Below, piece by piece: positions 10,925 through 23,333 of a stretch of 64,000 bases of DNA; position 1 is the first letter of the stretch, and every line of letters begins with the position of its first letter. The stretch is from positions 5,208,001-5,272,000 of the forward strand of contig NC_026658.2 of assembly GCF_000004075.3 (NCBI RefSeq), in the 5' to 3' direction. The notes under the pieces are model-generated. The model was not told the DNA's origin and searched no databases. It saw only the letters and a list, made by a program, of their open reading frames with translations. Made by a program: the position numbers and the translations under genes. The DNA comes from Cucumis sativus (taxonomy: Eukaryota > Streptophyta > Magnoliopsida > Cucurbitales > Cucurbitaceae).

Positions 10925-12596
10925 ATTATTGTCATAATTAGAGTAATCAAGCTATAATTTTGGTTTATATTATTCTTGTATTTATTAGCCCATTTTTTCC
11001 TTATGCTTCTATTATTTTGTGTATAATCAAACTTATATTTATGGAAAATATCAACAAAATGTACAAATACTCAATAAAAACCACATGGTATCAAAGTCCA
11101 TTTTTTTTACGTACGTCGTTGTCCCTTAGATCTGCAAATCTGCTGCTTCTGTTCAGATTAGCAAATCCATCGCTCCTTCCCTATTTCGCTCAGATCTACA
11201 ACTGCAAAACAATGACCTCTCCTTCAAATGGATATTAAAAATGTGTTCCTCAATGGAACCTTACTTGAAGAAGTTTATATGAAACCACCACCTAGTACTA
11301 CTTTGCACCTCAGAAAGTGTGTCTTCTTTGTTGTGCTTTCTAGGGTCTCAAACACGCTCCTCAAGCTTGTTTTACAACGTTTAATTTCATTATTACCCAA
11401 CTTGGGTTCACTCCAGCTCTCACGATTTGGCCTTATTTACTCTTTAGACATCTAGTGGTATTGTTTTCCTTCTTTTATACGTTGATGATATGATTATTAG
11501 AGGTGATGGCCCTTAAGCCATATCTGATTTGCAATGTTACCTGGGTAACCACTTTGAGATTAAGGATTTAAGAACCTTTAACTATTTTCTTGGTCTTGAG
11601 ATATCATCTTCGTCTAATGGCTACTACTTATTATCTCAAAGCAAAATATGCATTTAACCTCCTCAGTCAATCTGGTATTACTAATTCTACCACATCTTCA
11701 ACACCTCTGGATCCAAATGTGTTACTCACTCCTTTTGATGGTGTTCCCCTTAACGATCCTACTTTGTATCGACAACTTGTTGGCATCCTAATTTACTTAA
11801 CTGTGACTCGTCCAGATATTATGTATGTAGTTCACATTGTTAGTCAATTCATGACTGCTCCTTGTACTATTTACTTCACTGTTGTTCTCCGTATTATTCG
11901 CTATATTAAAGACTCTTTAGGTCATGGTCTACATTTCTTCTTACAACTATGGATTCTCTTGTGTTGATTGAGCAGGTGATCGTGGTGATAGAAGCTCCAA
12001 CACTGGTTATTGCTTCTATGTATGTGATGCTCTTATCTTCTGGCGCAACAAGAAACAATCTATTATTTTCTATTCCATCACAAAGTCCAAATATTGTACT
12101 ATGCCTAATGCCCCTTTAGAATTACTATGGCTTTTTACTAATATGGGAGCCCCACAAAAATCACCAATTATTCTTCATTGTCATAATCACAATGCTATTC
12201 AAATTGTACACAATGATATATTTCATAAACGAACAAAGCACATTGAGAATGATTGTCATTTTGTTCGCCATCATTTTCAGAGCAACACTCCATCTCCACC
12301 ACCAACCAACCTGCAGATATCTTCACCAAAGCTCTTCATTCTCCTCGTTTCACTCAGTTACTTCACAAACCCAATGTGGTTTCTACTCTATCATCTTGAG
12401 TTTGAGGGAGATTATTACCATAATTAGAGTAATCAAGATATAATTTTGGTTTATATTATTCTTATATTTATTAGCATATTATTTCTTTATGTTGCTATTA
12501 CTTTGTGTATAATTAAACTTGTATTACTACTAAATACACAAACTTGTATTACTAGTAAATATCACTCAAATATACAAATATTCAATAAAAACCACA
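10925..12596 (+). mobile_element. Deleted Ty1/copia retrotransposon with both LTRs
   Basis: Two related LTRs flank 1.3 kb of internal DNA: 5' LTR 10925-11085 and 3' LTR 12411-12596. They share most of their sequence, including ATAATTAGAGTAATCAAG near the start and CAATAAAAACCACA at the end. The 3' LTR also carries a short duplication around ACTTGTATTACTA. The primer-binding site (TGGTATCAAAGTCC, from 11086) resembles the usual initiator-Met tRNA site, and the purine tract GAGGGAG (12404-12410) abuts the 3' LTR. Internal relics in order are a reverse-transcriptase start (DIKNVFLNG), YVDD (11478-11489), a connection region ending near TRPDIMYVV, and RNase H (TKHIEND). gag, protease and integrase are missing and frames are broken. 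I see no clear target-site duplication. Confidence 0.85.
11228..12427 (+). pseudogene. Copia reverse transcriptase / RNase H pseudogene
   Basis: The remnant polymerase region lies between the LTRs in several frames. Segments at about 11228-11300, 11460-11500, 11590-11950 and 11965-12360 correspond in order to RT start, catalytic YVDD, RT C-terminus and RNase H. Stops and frameshifts separate them, so no functional product is expected. The order is that of a copia pol gene. Confidence 0.8.
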
Positions 12597-13758
12597 ACAA
12601 TAACGGCTCAAATATAAAATGAGAATTAAAATATTAAAAATCTAACCAACCACTTAAATTTTAAGAATGGCTAAATCTCCCCTAAAATTTGGTTTTGCAT
12701 CATATAGACTTTTGTTACATAGTTCGATCTCAAAAAAAAAACATGCTAGAGTGACTCTAATTCATCCATCAATATACATACATATATAATTAAACATACA
12801 CGCTATATTGGATTTATAAGATCAAATCCTTATATTCTACTTTTTATTTTTTAGGTAAAGGCATGCATAAATAACATAAGAAAAGACAAATGTTAAATCA
12901 AGTTATGTTTGATTTTTGTTTTTAATATTTAAAAATTAAGTCTAATAAAAAAAGTGAACGTAATACAAACTAAATAAAAAATATAAAACTAAATAATTAT
13001 CAAGGGACACCTAAAAATGAAAAATGACAATTCAAAAGGTAAAGTAAGCTCGAATAGAGACCTACTCAGATAGAAATGATAAACTTTTGAATCCAAACAT
13101 GATTCACGAGTGAATGAGACAACAAGTAAACCAAATGAATTCTTAACGTATCCATGATGGCTGTGAGATGCTTAATGTTTTGGATAACACAAGATGAAGT
13201 TCATTAGATAAGTTTGGTTTCCCAAAACCCAATCATGAGTGTATATTGCTTAGATACATTTGTCATCTTCTTAATAATCCCATGAAATCTTACAAGTACG
13301 AAGTGTAATTTTTTAAAAAAAGTGAAACTATCATCTAGATAATTAATAAGAAATTCATAAAACGGAAGTGCTTAATGAATAAAAGTCCAACACAAAATTT
13401 AGAGGAAGAAATTCGAACATTTAAACATTCCGATCAAGGGTATATATTTTAAGCTAAAAACACTACACCTGAATTCAGAATAAACAGTCAAAAACTACTT
13501 TAATTAGTATAGAAGAATTGTTATTTGACCTAAAATAGTACTCTATCCAAAAAGTGATTTCAAACTCGGTGCCAACCCTGAAAGGAAAAAACAAGAAGAA
13601 AAGATGGGAAAGAGAAGAATTATCTTACCAAGCATTTATGAAGCAATTATCCAGATAATTACACAGAAGTTCTTAATAATAATGTTTGTTCATAATAATA
13701 ACATGCTACAAAAACTAATGTGAAGAAAAAACAAGACTTTTAACTTTCCCTTCACACC
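12597..13758. other. Gene-free stretch and probable psbR 3' UTR
   Basis: AT-rich, with no coding frame recognised. Roughly the last 130 bases before 13759 are likely the 3' UTR of the minus-strand psbR gene. Confidence 0.5.
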
Positions 13759-15227
13759 TTACTGCACCAAAGCACTGGTGTTGTACACGAGAAGAGCACC
13801 TCCAGCAAGAAGACCAGCCAAAGTCGCTGCCCAAATGGCTAACCCAGTAGTACCTGAAATTCAATGTTGTCCATAATATATCAACAAATATGTTCATGTT
13901 CAATCACAATGCAATTCCATATTTCAATAGTATCCCTTTTTCACACAAGGTATTGATACTGACTTCTGTTTGTTAACATAATTTTGATGCAAGTTTTCTG
14001 CATGGATATTATTTACATTAGAATTAACTATAAAGTAAAAAACAAATGCACATCGTTGGATCAAAAAAATATTTAACATGCCAGTTGCTTCTAAAGTAAG
14101 AAGGGTTGAATTCAAATGGAAACATTGTAATCTATTTTAATTTATAACAACAATTTATTTTTTAAGGCTTTGAGAGAGAGGGTTAAGAATATATAAAATG
14201 AATAACCTATTGTAATCTACGGCTTTAATTGTCATGTACTTCTCTATTTAATTGTGACATGTCATCATATTTTTTAAAAAATAGAATGGAGTGTATTAGT
14301 ATTAGCGTAGAATCTATTGGTGACAAATTTAGAGCGTAAACAAATGGAGTATAATAATATAGAAATACTATATATAAACTTTTCCACTCCAAGTTATCAA
14401 GTCAATTTGCAAATCTAGGATTGATTAACTAGCCACAATCAATTCAAATAAATAACGTATAAAACTCAAATTTCTGTAATATATATATATATATATATCA
14501 TATGCATGCATGAATGATTCAAAAGAAATAGGGTTGCAAATTCAAAAGTGGAGGAAGAACTTACCACCAACATAGACATCACCAGTTGGAGACCAGTCTT
14601 TGGTGTCGTAGATGGGACTGCAAAAGTTTAGAATACAATAAACGTAAGGTTTAGTTTGTTGATACGTAATAATGAAAGATTTCCAAATTAAACATGAACA
14701 ATAACGCTTAGAATTCAGGTTGGTTTTCAAATTCAGAAAACTATGAACAAAATCAGAGCCAGATGTTTCACCTGTAACCATCGACGTTGGCTCCGTACTT
14801 GTCGACAAATTGGTACACTCCCTTTCCCTAAATCAATCAAATTCCAAAACAGATTGAGTTACAGACTACAGAGTAGCTAATAAGATTACCAAAACGGCAG
14901 ATTCAGAATTTCGAATACTAACCTTGCCCTTCCTTCCTGATGCATCAAGTCCATCCCTCAAATTCATCGAACCATTGATTCCTATACGAGTGAGAATCGT
15001 AAATAAACTTAAAACCAATCCCCTAACAGTCTCCAAAAAGCCAAATACCGCATCAATAGATAGCTAATTTTACCGTATGGTTTGTCGGTCTTGATCTTCT
15101 TCCCACCACTGGCCACGACCTTGAAGGAAAAGGACTTTCTCGCCAGAGATGGAAGACCACTGGCCGATTTCTCGACGGTGAAGGGAGCTGGTTTAAGACT
15201 CACTGAGGTCATAACTGAGGCCGCCAT
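13759..15227 (-). CDS. PSBR: Photosystem II 10 kDa polypeptide PsbR, chloroplast precursor
   Basis: Five exons (15227-15074, 14981-14923, 14827-14772, 14617-14565, 13853-13759) join to 138 aa, the usual precursor size. Residues 1 to about 40 ([16 protein letters not shown]..., rich in Ser, Ala, Lys) form the chloroplast/lumen targeting region. The mature part begins near [13 protein letters not shown] (40-52) and has family landmarks [19 protein letters not shown] (54-72), [19 protein letters not shown] (75-93) and [15 protein letters not shown] (97-111). A single C-terminal membrane span (about 110-132) ends in NTSALVQ. PsbR sits on the lumen side of photosystem II and helps stably attach the oxygen-evolving extrinsic proteins, notably PsbP. 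The upstream flank has a G-box and CCAAT motif, as expected for a light-regulated gene. Every splice site and phase checks, so confidence is high. Confidence 0.96.
14479..14500. repeat. (AT)n microsatellite just 3' of psbR exon 4
   Basis: A run of about ten AT units lies inside psbR intron 4. Confidence 0.7.
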
Positions 15228-15332
15228 TTCCGATCGATAAGCTTCTTCTTCTACTTCCTCTTCTTCTTCTTGTTTAGCTCGAAAAGATGCAATGGCGCAA
15301 AACGGAACTCAGAGCTTGATAATCTGAGAAGT

Positions 15333-15354
15333 GTGATTGGTAGGAAGACACGTG
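15333..15354 (-). promoter_or_regulatory. G-box and CCAAT motif upstream of psbR
   Basis: CACGTG in the context GCCACGTGTC is at 15349-15354, about 125 bp upstream of the psbR start codon. On the minus strand a CCAAT (15336-15340) lies just downstream of it, and an I-box-like GATAA core (on the plus strand, about 15318-15322) is nearer the gene. G-boxes with such neighbours are typical of photosynthesis promoters. I see no clear TATA box between these motifs and the start codon. Confidence 0.45.
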
Positions 15355-15359
15355 GCATT

Positions 15360-16253
15360 TCGTGAATGGCGGTAATCTGGATATAATCCTATTGTGTTAT
15401 CGGAATCTTTTCGCGAACTATTTTAGCCGCTTCTGTTAAAGTTTAAACACTGGCCGTTGATGTTTGCTTTGACGGCTGTGATCTTATTCGTTTTGATTTT
15501 TTAATTGATATTTAAAACGTTATGTATTTTGGCTCCTACTGTCTTCTAAAAAACTAAGACCACGTAAATTTCTTTTCATTATGAGCACCACATAAATTTC
15601 AAATAATAATACATTGAATTTTATTTTAAATTATAAATGTGATGAAACTTATAAAAAAAGAAATGGAACTAGTGATAATATCGAACCATCAAGATTGGCA
15701 TCAAATGAGAGGGAATAATTCGTATTGAGACGTTTGCAAATTTTATGTATGAAAGGGAATTATTTCAATAAAATGTAATTTGTTAAATTCATGGGAAATT
15801 AATTGACATGTACAACCTACCTTCAAATTTGAGGTTTATCTAACTTTAAAAAAAAAAAACTTTGTTTTAATAATAAAAAAATATTGAAAGTGTATTCAGT
15901 AATTTAAATTTTATTTTATTTTTGTTTGACAAACAAGCAAATAATGGAGCTTGAATCTAGGTCTTGAGAGTGTGCCTGGAATGTCTATGCATACATTTGA
16001 TTGTCCAAGAATTTTACATTAATATCAACGTAAGTTGGAAAAATACTTATTCGATTTGTAATTCATGAAAATAAGTTCACAGCCTACAAAGTGTATTCAA
16101 CTCGGCTAGAATCATGATGATCAAGAGGCAAGTAAATCCATAAAACCTATAATTTCACTCTAGACCTACATTCAGACAATGTATAGTTAAATTTTCTATT
16201 AAGAAGAATTAAAAACACTTTTGGAATTAAGCACTCGTTCCAAAAGCCTCCAA
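15360..16253. other. Gene-free stretch between psbR and the renalase-like gene
   Basis: This spans the psbR upstream region and the probable 3' UTR of the renalase-like gene (minus strand, ending near 16254). It is AT-rich. Nothing coding is recognised. Confidence 0.5.
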
Positions 16254-19200
16254 CTACAAATAGCTAACAATCTTTTGGAATTTAGAAGCAGCAGCCAAGC
16301 CACTAAGAATGGCCCCTTCAATGTTAGGGCTTACACAGAAATCTCCACAGATGGCTACCCGCTTGCTTTCATCCCAAAGGCACTTTTCTTCTCCGGCTAT
16401 GCTTGCAGCTGGAAAAGCACTCCCCCTACCAGAAAAACAAAAAAATAAAAGAGCACCTTTACAGTTAGACATTCTCACAACAGGAAGAAGAGAACACGAA
16501 GTACATAAAATAGGAAGCTCTGGCTGTGTCTATCCTCAACAACGTTTTCATGCACTACATGAGACCCAAAATTTAGAATCGCACCCTTTTATAGTATTAC
16601 ATTCTAACAGTTTTTTTTCCAGTACAACAAATATAGGAAATGAAGAATTGAACCTCCGATCTCAAGAAAATAAGTGCACTGTTGGCATAGGGTAACTAAT
16701 TTCTACAAGCAAATGGAGAACCCATTGTCACAAACTCAATTCCCATATACCATCAAAATATCAATGGTATATGCTCAGTAATTTATCTACTTCCACAATC
16801 CACAACTTATTAGAGTTGAGAGCCAAATACCCTAAAAAAGCTTTGTGTTTCAATAAAGAACATTTTGCACTCCAGATAAGCCATCTACCATAGTTGGAAA
16901 CCTTTTCCAAACTTATTTATCCACTCATTTCGGATTCATAATGCAAAACTCTCTTTTATCAAGTTTTTAGCCTCTGCAATGTTAACCTTTCGTGTATCAG
17001 TAGTTTCCACCCATAATATACTCATCGCCACAAGATTTGAAACAGAACCTCGTCCTCTAGAGGTATTATTGGGCTTTCACAGCTACTGCACTGGCCCCTT
17101 GATAGATGTGAAGTGCAGAGAACAGAATAATGGCTTAAAACAGCCAAAATCCAAGATTCAAATCAAGCTCCAGACCCTCAAAACTTCTTTGAAAAAATTC
17201 AGATACGATTGGTTTTCAGTTTGGCCCAAAAAACCACTTAAAATATTGCACGTCCCAAAATAACCAATTAAAAAAGAACAAGATTGGCCCAAAAAACCAG
17301 TTGAAGAGAAAAAAAAACCGAGAGTTGTCAGAGGAACTCAATCCCATAACACTTGATTGATTGCAAAACTATTTGGAAAATTATGGATCACTAGATAGAA
17401 AAATAAAAAAAAGCAGCCAATCCGAATTTTTGTTTAAGAGGCAATAGTCTCTAGTATCATCAACACACTTGGTAGCAGAGTTATGACTTCTGTACTTGAT
17501 GCCTATACAGATATACTATGTGAAATTAACAGTCGAACATGAGGTTCTAATGCAAATGCTTACCATCTATGAGCTTTCATAAAGAATGGACGGGGCGTGC
17601 AAAGTCCCACGCTTTGTAATTCTTGATAAAGTTCTTCGGCCACTTTTTTCAACATGGCATCTGAAGGCTTCTGAAGACCATATTCAGCAATTACTCTCTC
17701 TGCATACTCCTTTGTCGAATGCAAGACCCATCGTTCACTATTGTAACAAAAACGAGAGTAGAAAGAATGAACCAAACAAATTATGAATAGCAAGCCCAGC
17801 TAAGGCTGGTAGTTTTGCTTCACAATACATAGAAATGAACATACCAAGCAGTTGAACGCCCTGGCTTGCTGCTGTCGCAGTAAGCCCAACTCAGAACTTC
17901 AGAATTCTTTATAAAGAAACCTTTGACGGGTATCTGATAATTGAACAAGGACGTTCATTAGGTCAATGTATCTCCATGGAAACAAAATAAAACGGGCGTT
18001 GGAATAAATTTTAAACCAAGATTTTCTGTGTAAGATTGATTCAGTGAAAATTTTGTACTGAAGGTAAAGGATGATAGATGTCAACAAATGTTTTTCTTTT
18101 TTTTCTTCAAAAAATACTATTTATTGGGGATTGAATACAACTCTATAGTAGTTTGGATATTCGAAATTAGAATATTACCATAGAGAGAGGCTGTTCAAAT
18201 GCAAGCATCAGAGCAAAACACGGAATAACAGGAATATTCTGCAGCTTAATTGCCAAATCTGGAACCAAACTAAGATCTGCATAATTGTTAAGAGTCCGAT
18301 GAACCTGTTGTATACTAACCATGGTTTATCAAAAGTAAGACTTTTGGCTGCTTGCACTCCCAAATAAATATGCAGTTCAGTTCAGACCACAATGGGAATA
18401 TCTGAATGTTGAAGTTGCAAGAGGAGAGAAAAATGGAAAGGGAATTTACTTTCTCAACGCTCTAGAATCAATTAAATAAATTATTTTAAGTCTAATGTTG
18501 TAGTGAAATATCAAACAAAAGAATAAAGAATAAAATGGAGGGGAGAGAGAGAGAAAAGGGATAAGGGCAGGACGAGGAAATGAAAAATTAATGCTAAGCA
18601 TGATAGTTTCATCAAATTGAGACAAAGTCTTGTATTCGACGAAGAGAAGTTGATCATACAGATACCGCACAGCTCCAATAAGCCAAAATATATCATGTAC
18701 AGCAGCAAGAGGTACTTGAAACAAAAATGACTGAAGGAGAACCAACAATCAACTTACCCAGAGGTGGCACTCGTCCTGTTACACTGGTAAATCTCGGTGA
18801 AACTATGTTTTTGTCTGATGCAACAATACCCTCAAACTGACCCAGACTTTGTCCATCAATTCCCAACAATAACCATGAATTATCCTTCTCCAACCATTCC
18901 ATTCTCCCAACACTTACCCCAAACTTACTCTCAACACCTGAAAAGACGCTGAAAATAAGCACTTCGTAATATTGTTTGAAAACTTGAATTGCAGAAACTT
19001 ATAGAGAAAATACTAAAATAGTAGGTTATATACCAGGTTCATGGCATAATGCTTTGCAGATAGAATTCATGCCCGGAGTACCCACATATCTGCCACTTAC
19101 GCGTTCCTAAATAGTAGTAATACTTAGACAAATTGATCCCATAGAAAGCATGATATGATTAGCATAAACAATCGTGTTAAATAGTTTTCCTGTTGCTGGA

Positions 19201-20387
19201 TTTGTTCGCAATATATGTGGAATAGCAGCTTCAAGAGAGACACTTGAGCTTAATCACAATTCCTTTTGCCCCACAAGTATCACGAAGTAAAAGATACAGT
19301 CACTCAATTATACTATGAGCTACAACTTTCAAAAGATGCTATATAGTGAATTAGATAAAAACTAACAGCTACCGTACTTATTTGTCAAAGTTCAAAATCT
19401 TAATGTGGCAGAGGAAACTTGGTAGATTCTCAAATCTCTTTTGATATTAAACATGTATGGATTTCACATCCCAATCGTTTCCTTTTTTATATTTTCAAAA
19501 TAGTTAAACTTCACATCCTAGATACCAGTGATTCGCATTCTTTCTTCACCCACTTCGCATTTAAAACCTTCGTCCATCTCTCTTGCAAAGGGGACACAAG
19601 GTCGAACAACAGGTAGATAGTAGATATATAATATGCTCAGAACAAAATACATTACGGACATGGTGAGTTTTAACCTGTTCTGTGCTGGTAAATTGATTGG
19701 AAAAGCAATCAAAAATGTCAAAACCCTCTTTCCATTCAGCACAAATTTTTTTGGATTCCCACTCACGAACAAGACTCAATACTTCCGGGGAGTTGACAGT
19801 AAAGTATGGGGCACCATGGTCGAAATGCAGTTCTCTCCCATCTTCTGCAATTTCTCTGTTGGAAATGACAAATTGTAAAGTTTAGAATAGTCTGATCAGA
19901 TATCCTTTTATTCATTATTATTGTTGATATCCTGTTCATCCATTTTCAGGTTTTTTATGTTCGATTTATAAACACTTTGAGCACTCATTCTTCCAAATTA
20001 CAAAACGACTTTCACGAGATATTTTCTGAACTTCAGGAAGAAGCAGCAATGAAATCCCATTGGGCAGTTTGTGATCTCTCGTTTTTCAGCAACCATAAAA
20101 TCAAGTAATCGAAAGACAGCCAAAAAAGAAAGGGGAGGAAATTCGTCTCACCTCCTTTGGGACATTCTTCCACCGGGGCCTCTGGCAGACTCGAACAAGG
20201 TGACGGAGACCCCATTTCTGGCCAAACTCCATGCGCAAGCGGCTCCAGAAACTGCCCCATAAACCCAAAACAACTTTTGAAATGATCCCTGGATTAATAA
20301 GTAACAAAATCAGAAGCGAGAGAGAAAGGCGATGATTCGCTTACTTCCACTTCCCACAACGGCAACTTTAGAGAGGACGGAGCTCAT
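16254..20387 (-). CDS. Renalase-like FAD/NAD(P)-binding oxidoreductase
   Basis: Nine exons join in frame to 369 aa: 20387-20345, 20251-20152, 19855-19675, 19106-19034, 18937-18758, 18276-18179, 17933-17845, 17737-17564, 16425-16254. The N-terminus is a Rossmann FAD-binding motif, KVAVVGSGISGAACAWSLA, with the glycine pattern GSGISG at 12-17, then FESARGPGGRMSQRR. A second family motif is HFDHGAPYFTV, encoded at the start of exon 3. The C-terminal FAD-contact region reads AFPAAS, ICGDFC and NIEGAILSGLAAA. This is the architecture of the renalase / amine-oxidase-like family, with Arabidopsis At3g04650 as the likely counterpart. The plant enzyme's substrate is not established to my knowledge. 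There is no obvious signal peptide: the dinucleotide motif begins at residue 8, which argues against a cleaved N-terminal presequence. Confidence 0.92.
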
Positions 20388-20520
20388 TGCGGTGCTGTTT
20401 CTACAATTTCAATTCTTCCTCTACAACACACACAAAAAAATGTTAAAAGAATCTCTTCCTGAAAGTTAGGTACTGTTCGAGTCTGACAGAGCCCCGGTGG
20501 ATGAAAAATCAAATTACCTG
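20388..20520 (-). promoter_or_regulatory. Probable 5' UTR and proximal promoter of the renalase-like gene
   Basis: A short mixed-composition stretch precedes the start codon, and the DNA becomes extremely AT-rich beyond 20520. No TATA box can be assigned with confidence. Confidence 0.3.
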
Positions 20521-20526
20521 CTTCTT

Positions 20527-20840
20527 AATTCGACAATTTCACTCAAATTTAGTATGAAAAGATCAAATTATCTCCTTTTTTATGAAATCATTCAAATTTA
20601 GAAACAACAATTAAAATTATCTTCCCTCTATGAAATCATTAAAATTTTGGAAGAATCAAATTGTTTTTCTTTTAAAAAATCATTAAAATTTAGGATGAAA
20701 AATCAAATTATTCTCTTTAAAAAATCATTCAAATTTAGAAAAAAAAAACCAAATTATCTTTCTTTTTCTAGTATGAAATCATTCAAATTTGGAAAGAAAA
20801 ATTAAATTATCTTCTTTTAGAAAATTATTGAAATTTGATA
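20527..20840. repeat. Degenerate tandem repeat, about 45-57 bp unit
   Basis: Six or seven imperfect copies of a unit resembling AAATCATTCAAATTTAGAAA followed by AATCAAATTATCTTCTTTT occur back to back. Copies start near 20583, 20632, 20685, 20725 and 20776. The unit is A/T-biased and has no coding capacity. Confidence 0.65.
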
Positions 20841-23295
20841 GAAAAAGTTATTAAACTTTTCAATAAAAACTATTTGGTAAAAATAATTAAACTTTTGAAT
20901 ATAAATTAGTTGGTAAAAATAATTGAAATAAAGACTCCATTTTAATTAAAATTTAATTATATTGTAATTTAGATGGGATAAGATAACACTAATAAATGTG
21001 TAAATGTGTCAGTGGCTGTTGGTAATGAATATATGGTCTAGGCATTGGAAGGAGCAGGAGCTTGTGGGGTGCAGTCATCCACGTGGTCCATGATCTCTAG
21101 CTTCTTAATATTGACCAACACCTTTGTCTACCGCCATCAGTTGAACCGGCGTTGCCCACCTACGTAATATTCAGTTCGCTGGTGCTTTGTTACCTTCCCT
21201 ATCAGACTATCAACATTGGACTTTTTTTTAGTAATTGTTATTTTATTTATTTTGCAAATAGTAACTTTTAGTATTAGATTTAGAACCACGTGACTTTTGA
21301 TTAATGGGACATGTCTTCCATTACGCTCAATTTACTAAATTTGTTTATAAAATATATATTCTTTTCAGGAAAACACAAAAATATTTAGAGAAAAACTGTT
21401 TATAACATTCAATATGGCAAATATGAAAAGTAATTTGTGATATCATATGACTATTAGACAATTATCACTTTTTAAATTTGTTATTTTTGCAATTTATAAA
21501 ATGTAATGACATGGACTCTATTATAATAAATGTTTTTGCTATTTTTATAAGCCCCTCTTGTTTTAAGTCTATTGTTATGTTTAGAGTAATTTACATAAAT
21601 GTAACAAAAATCTAAAATATTTATCGTTCATATATCAAATAAGAAAATCTCATGACGTGGGGCCAATTTTTCATAAATATATGCTCTTTCGATTTATATA
21701 TTCTTTGCGATTTATTAATCACGAGTCATTTTGGTGTAATTAAGGTCCAAGATCGAATAACTAAAAACCTAAGTATTTCGTTATGAGACATCTTGGACCA
21801 ATGTATGTATGGTATCGAAAAAAATAAAGACATGATTCTTTCATAATGAATCATCTGCATGCCACTAAGGCTCGAGATCGTGTATCACTATTTACACGAT
21901 CGTTTAAATTTAAAAATCGTCGTTTAAAATTAAGTACGTAGATCCACACTTCTGCCTTTCATCTTGAGTTACATTGGTGCATTGGTTGTCTGATATCGAC
22001 TGAATTAAAACCAAAGTTCTTCCATCTCGGGGCATAGTATGCTAGAGATTGTGTATCAAAATCTACACAATTTATCCGTGTTGACTTGAGGTAATTTTGG
22101 TATTTTACACGGTAGGTCTATAAAAAAAAAATAATTTTTAAAATTATTTTATACAGTGTAAATATTTGTTCCGTTTGTTATATTTTTAAAAACCTCCCTT
22201 ACATTTATATATCAATTCCAAAATTGAGATATGAAAAACTTATTTTGACCCTGGCACCATAGTTTGATTTATGTTGAAGGAAGACTGAAATAGTCTTAAA
22301 CTCAAACATGATTTTAATTATATCATATAAAGATAGGATTGACTAAGATAGTACGTCGTCACTTTGAGATATCAACAAAGGAAGTTGAAAGGTGTGTCCA
22401 TTTTGATTTTTAGCGGAGTTGGAAGAAGCATATAAATTTGAACTTTTAACACTAAATCATCTTCTCAGACCACAAATGTGCTTACTCAAACCTTGTGTTT
22501 TCTTTTTCTACTTATTCTTATTTTACGACGGTTATATTACTAAGCATAGCATCACCATCATCATGCCACAACTTTATATTATTATCATTTTATGGAGTAG
22601 AATTTGAATATGAATTTGTTTAGAAAATTATATAACTATTTTACCAATATATATATATAAAGTTTTTATTTTTTAATTACATTTATTAATCTTTTAAAAT
22701 TTCTAAATCCTAGAAAAAGAATGAATAAATAATTTATTATATAACATATATTTTACGTATTTGTTACATTTATAAAGAAACTCATAGTTAATTTAAGTAA
22801 ATAGTAATGTTTTTTTTCTTTAATTGGTTGATTGAAAGATAAAAACTTTTAAACTTTTGTCGGATTCATTTGAGTATAAAAGTTAAATTGTTACGTTCAA
22901 TTCTATTTAATTTTTAGACTTTTTTTTTAATATATTATCTGACCACAATTCAATTATATAAACAAGAGAACATAATATAGATGAGAGGAATTGCCATAAT
23001 ATCAAAATACACAAATTATTTACAAATAAAAGTGTGTTTTCGTATATATTGTTTAGGTGAAAATATATTTAAAATAATTTCTAAAATAAAATTATCTATT
23101 ATATAATAAACCATAACCTTTTTCATTTATTTTCTTATTTATGAATCAATTTTTATGCTATTGAAATTGATTTTAGCAAATCACTCTTGAAACCTCCTGC
23201 ATATATTCAATTTCATTCCCATTTTCAAACGTTGAACTAAGAAATATAGTTTTAATGTTTGACTTGAACTCTATCGTTTTTATGCCATTTATATG

Positions 23296-23333
<38 letters not shown>

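Noticed and set aside
18446..18748. Minus-strand frames in intron 5 of the renalase-like gene
   Set aside because: They read through the splice donor at 18757 into AT-rich intron. Exon 5 to exon 6 joining preserves the frame.
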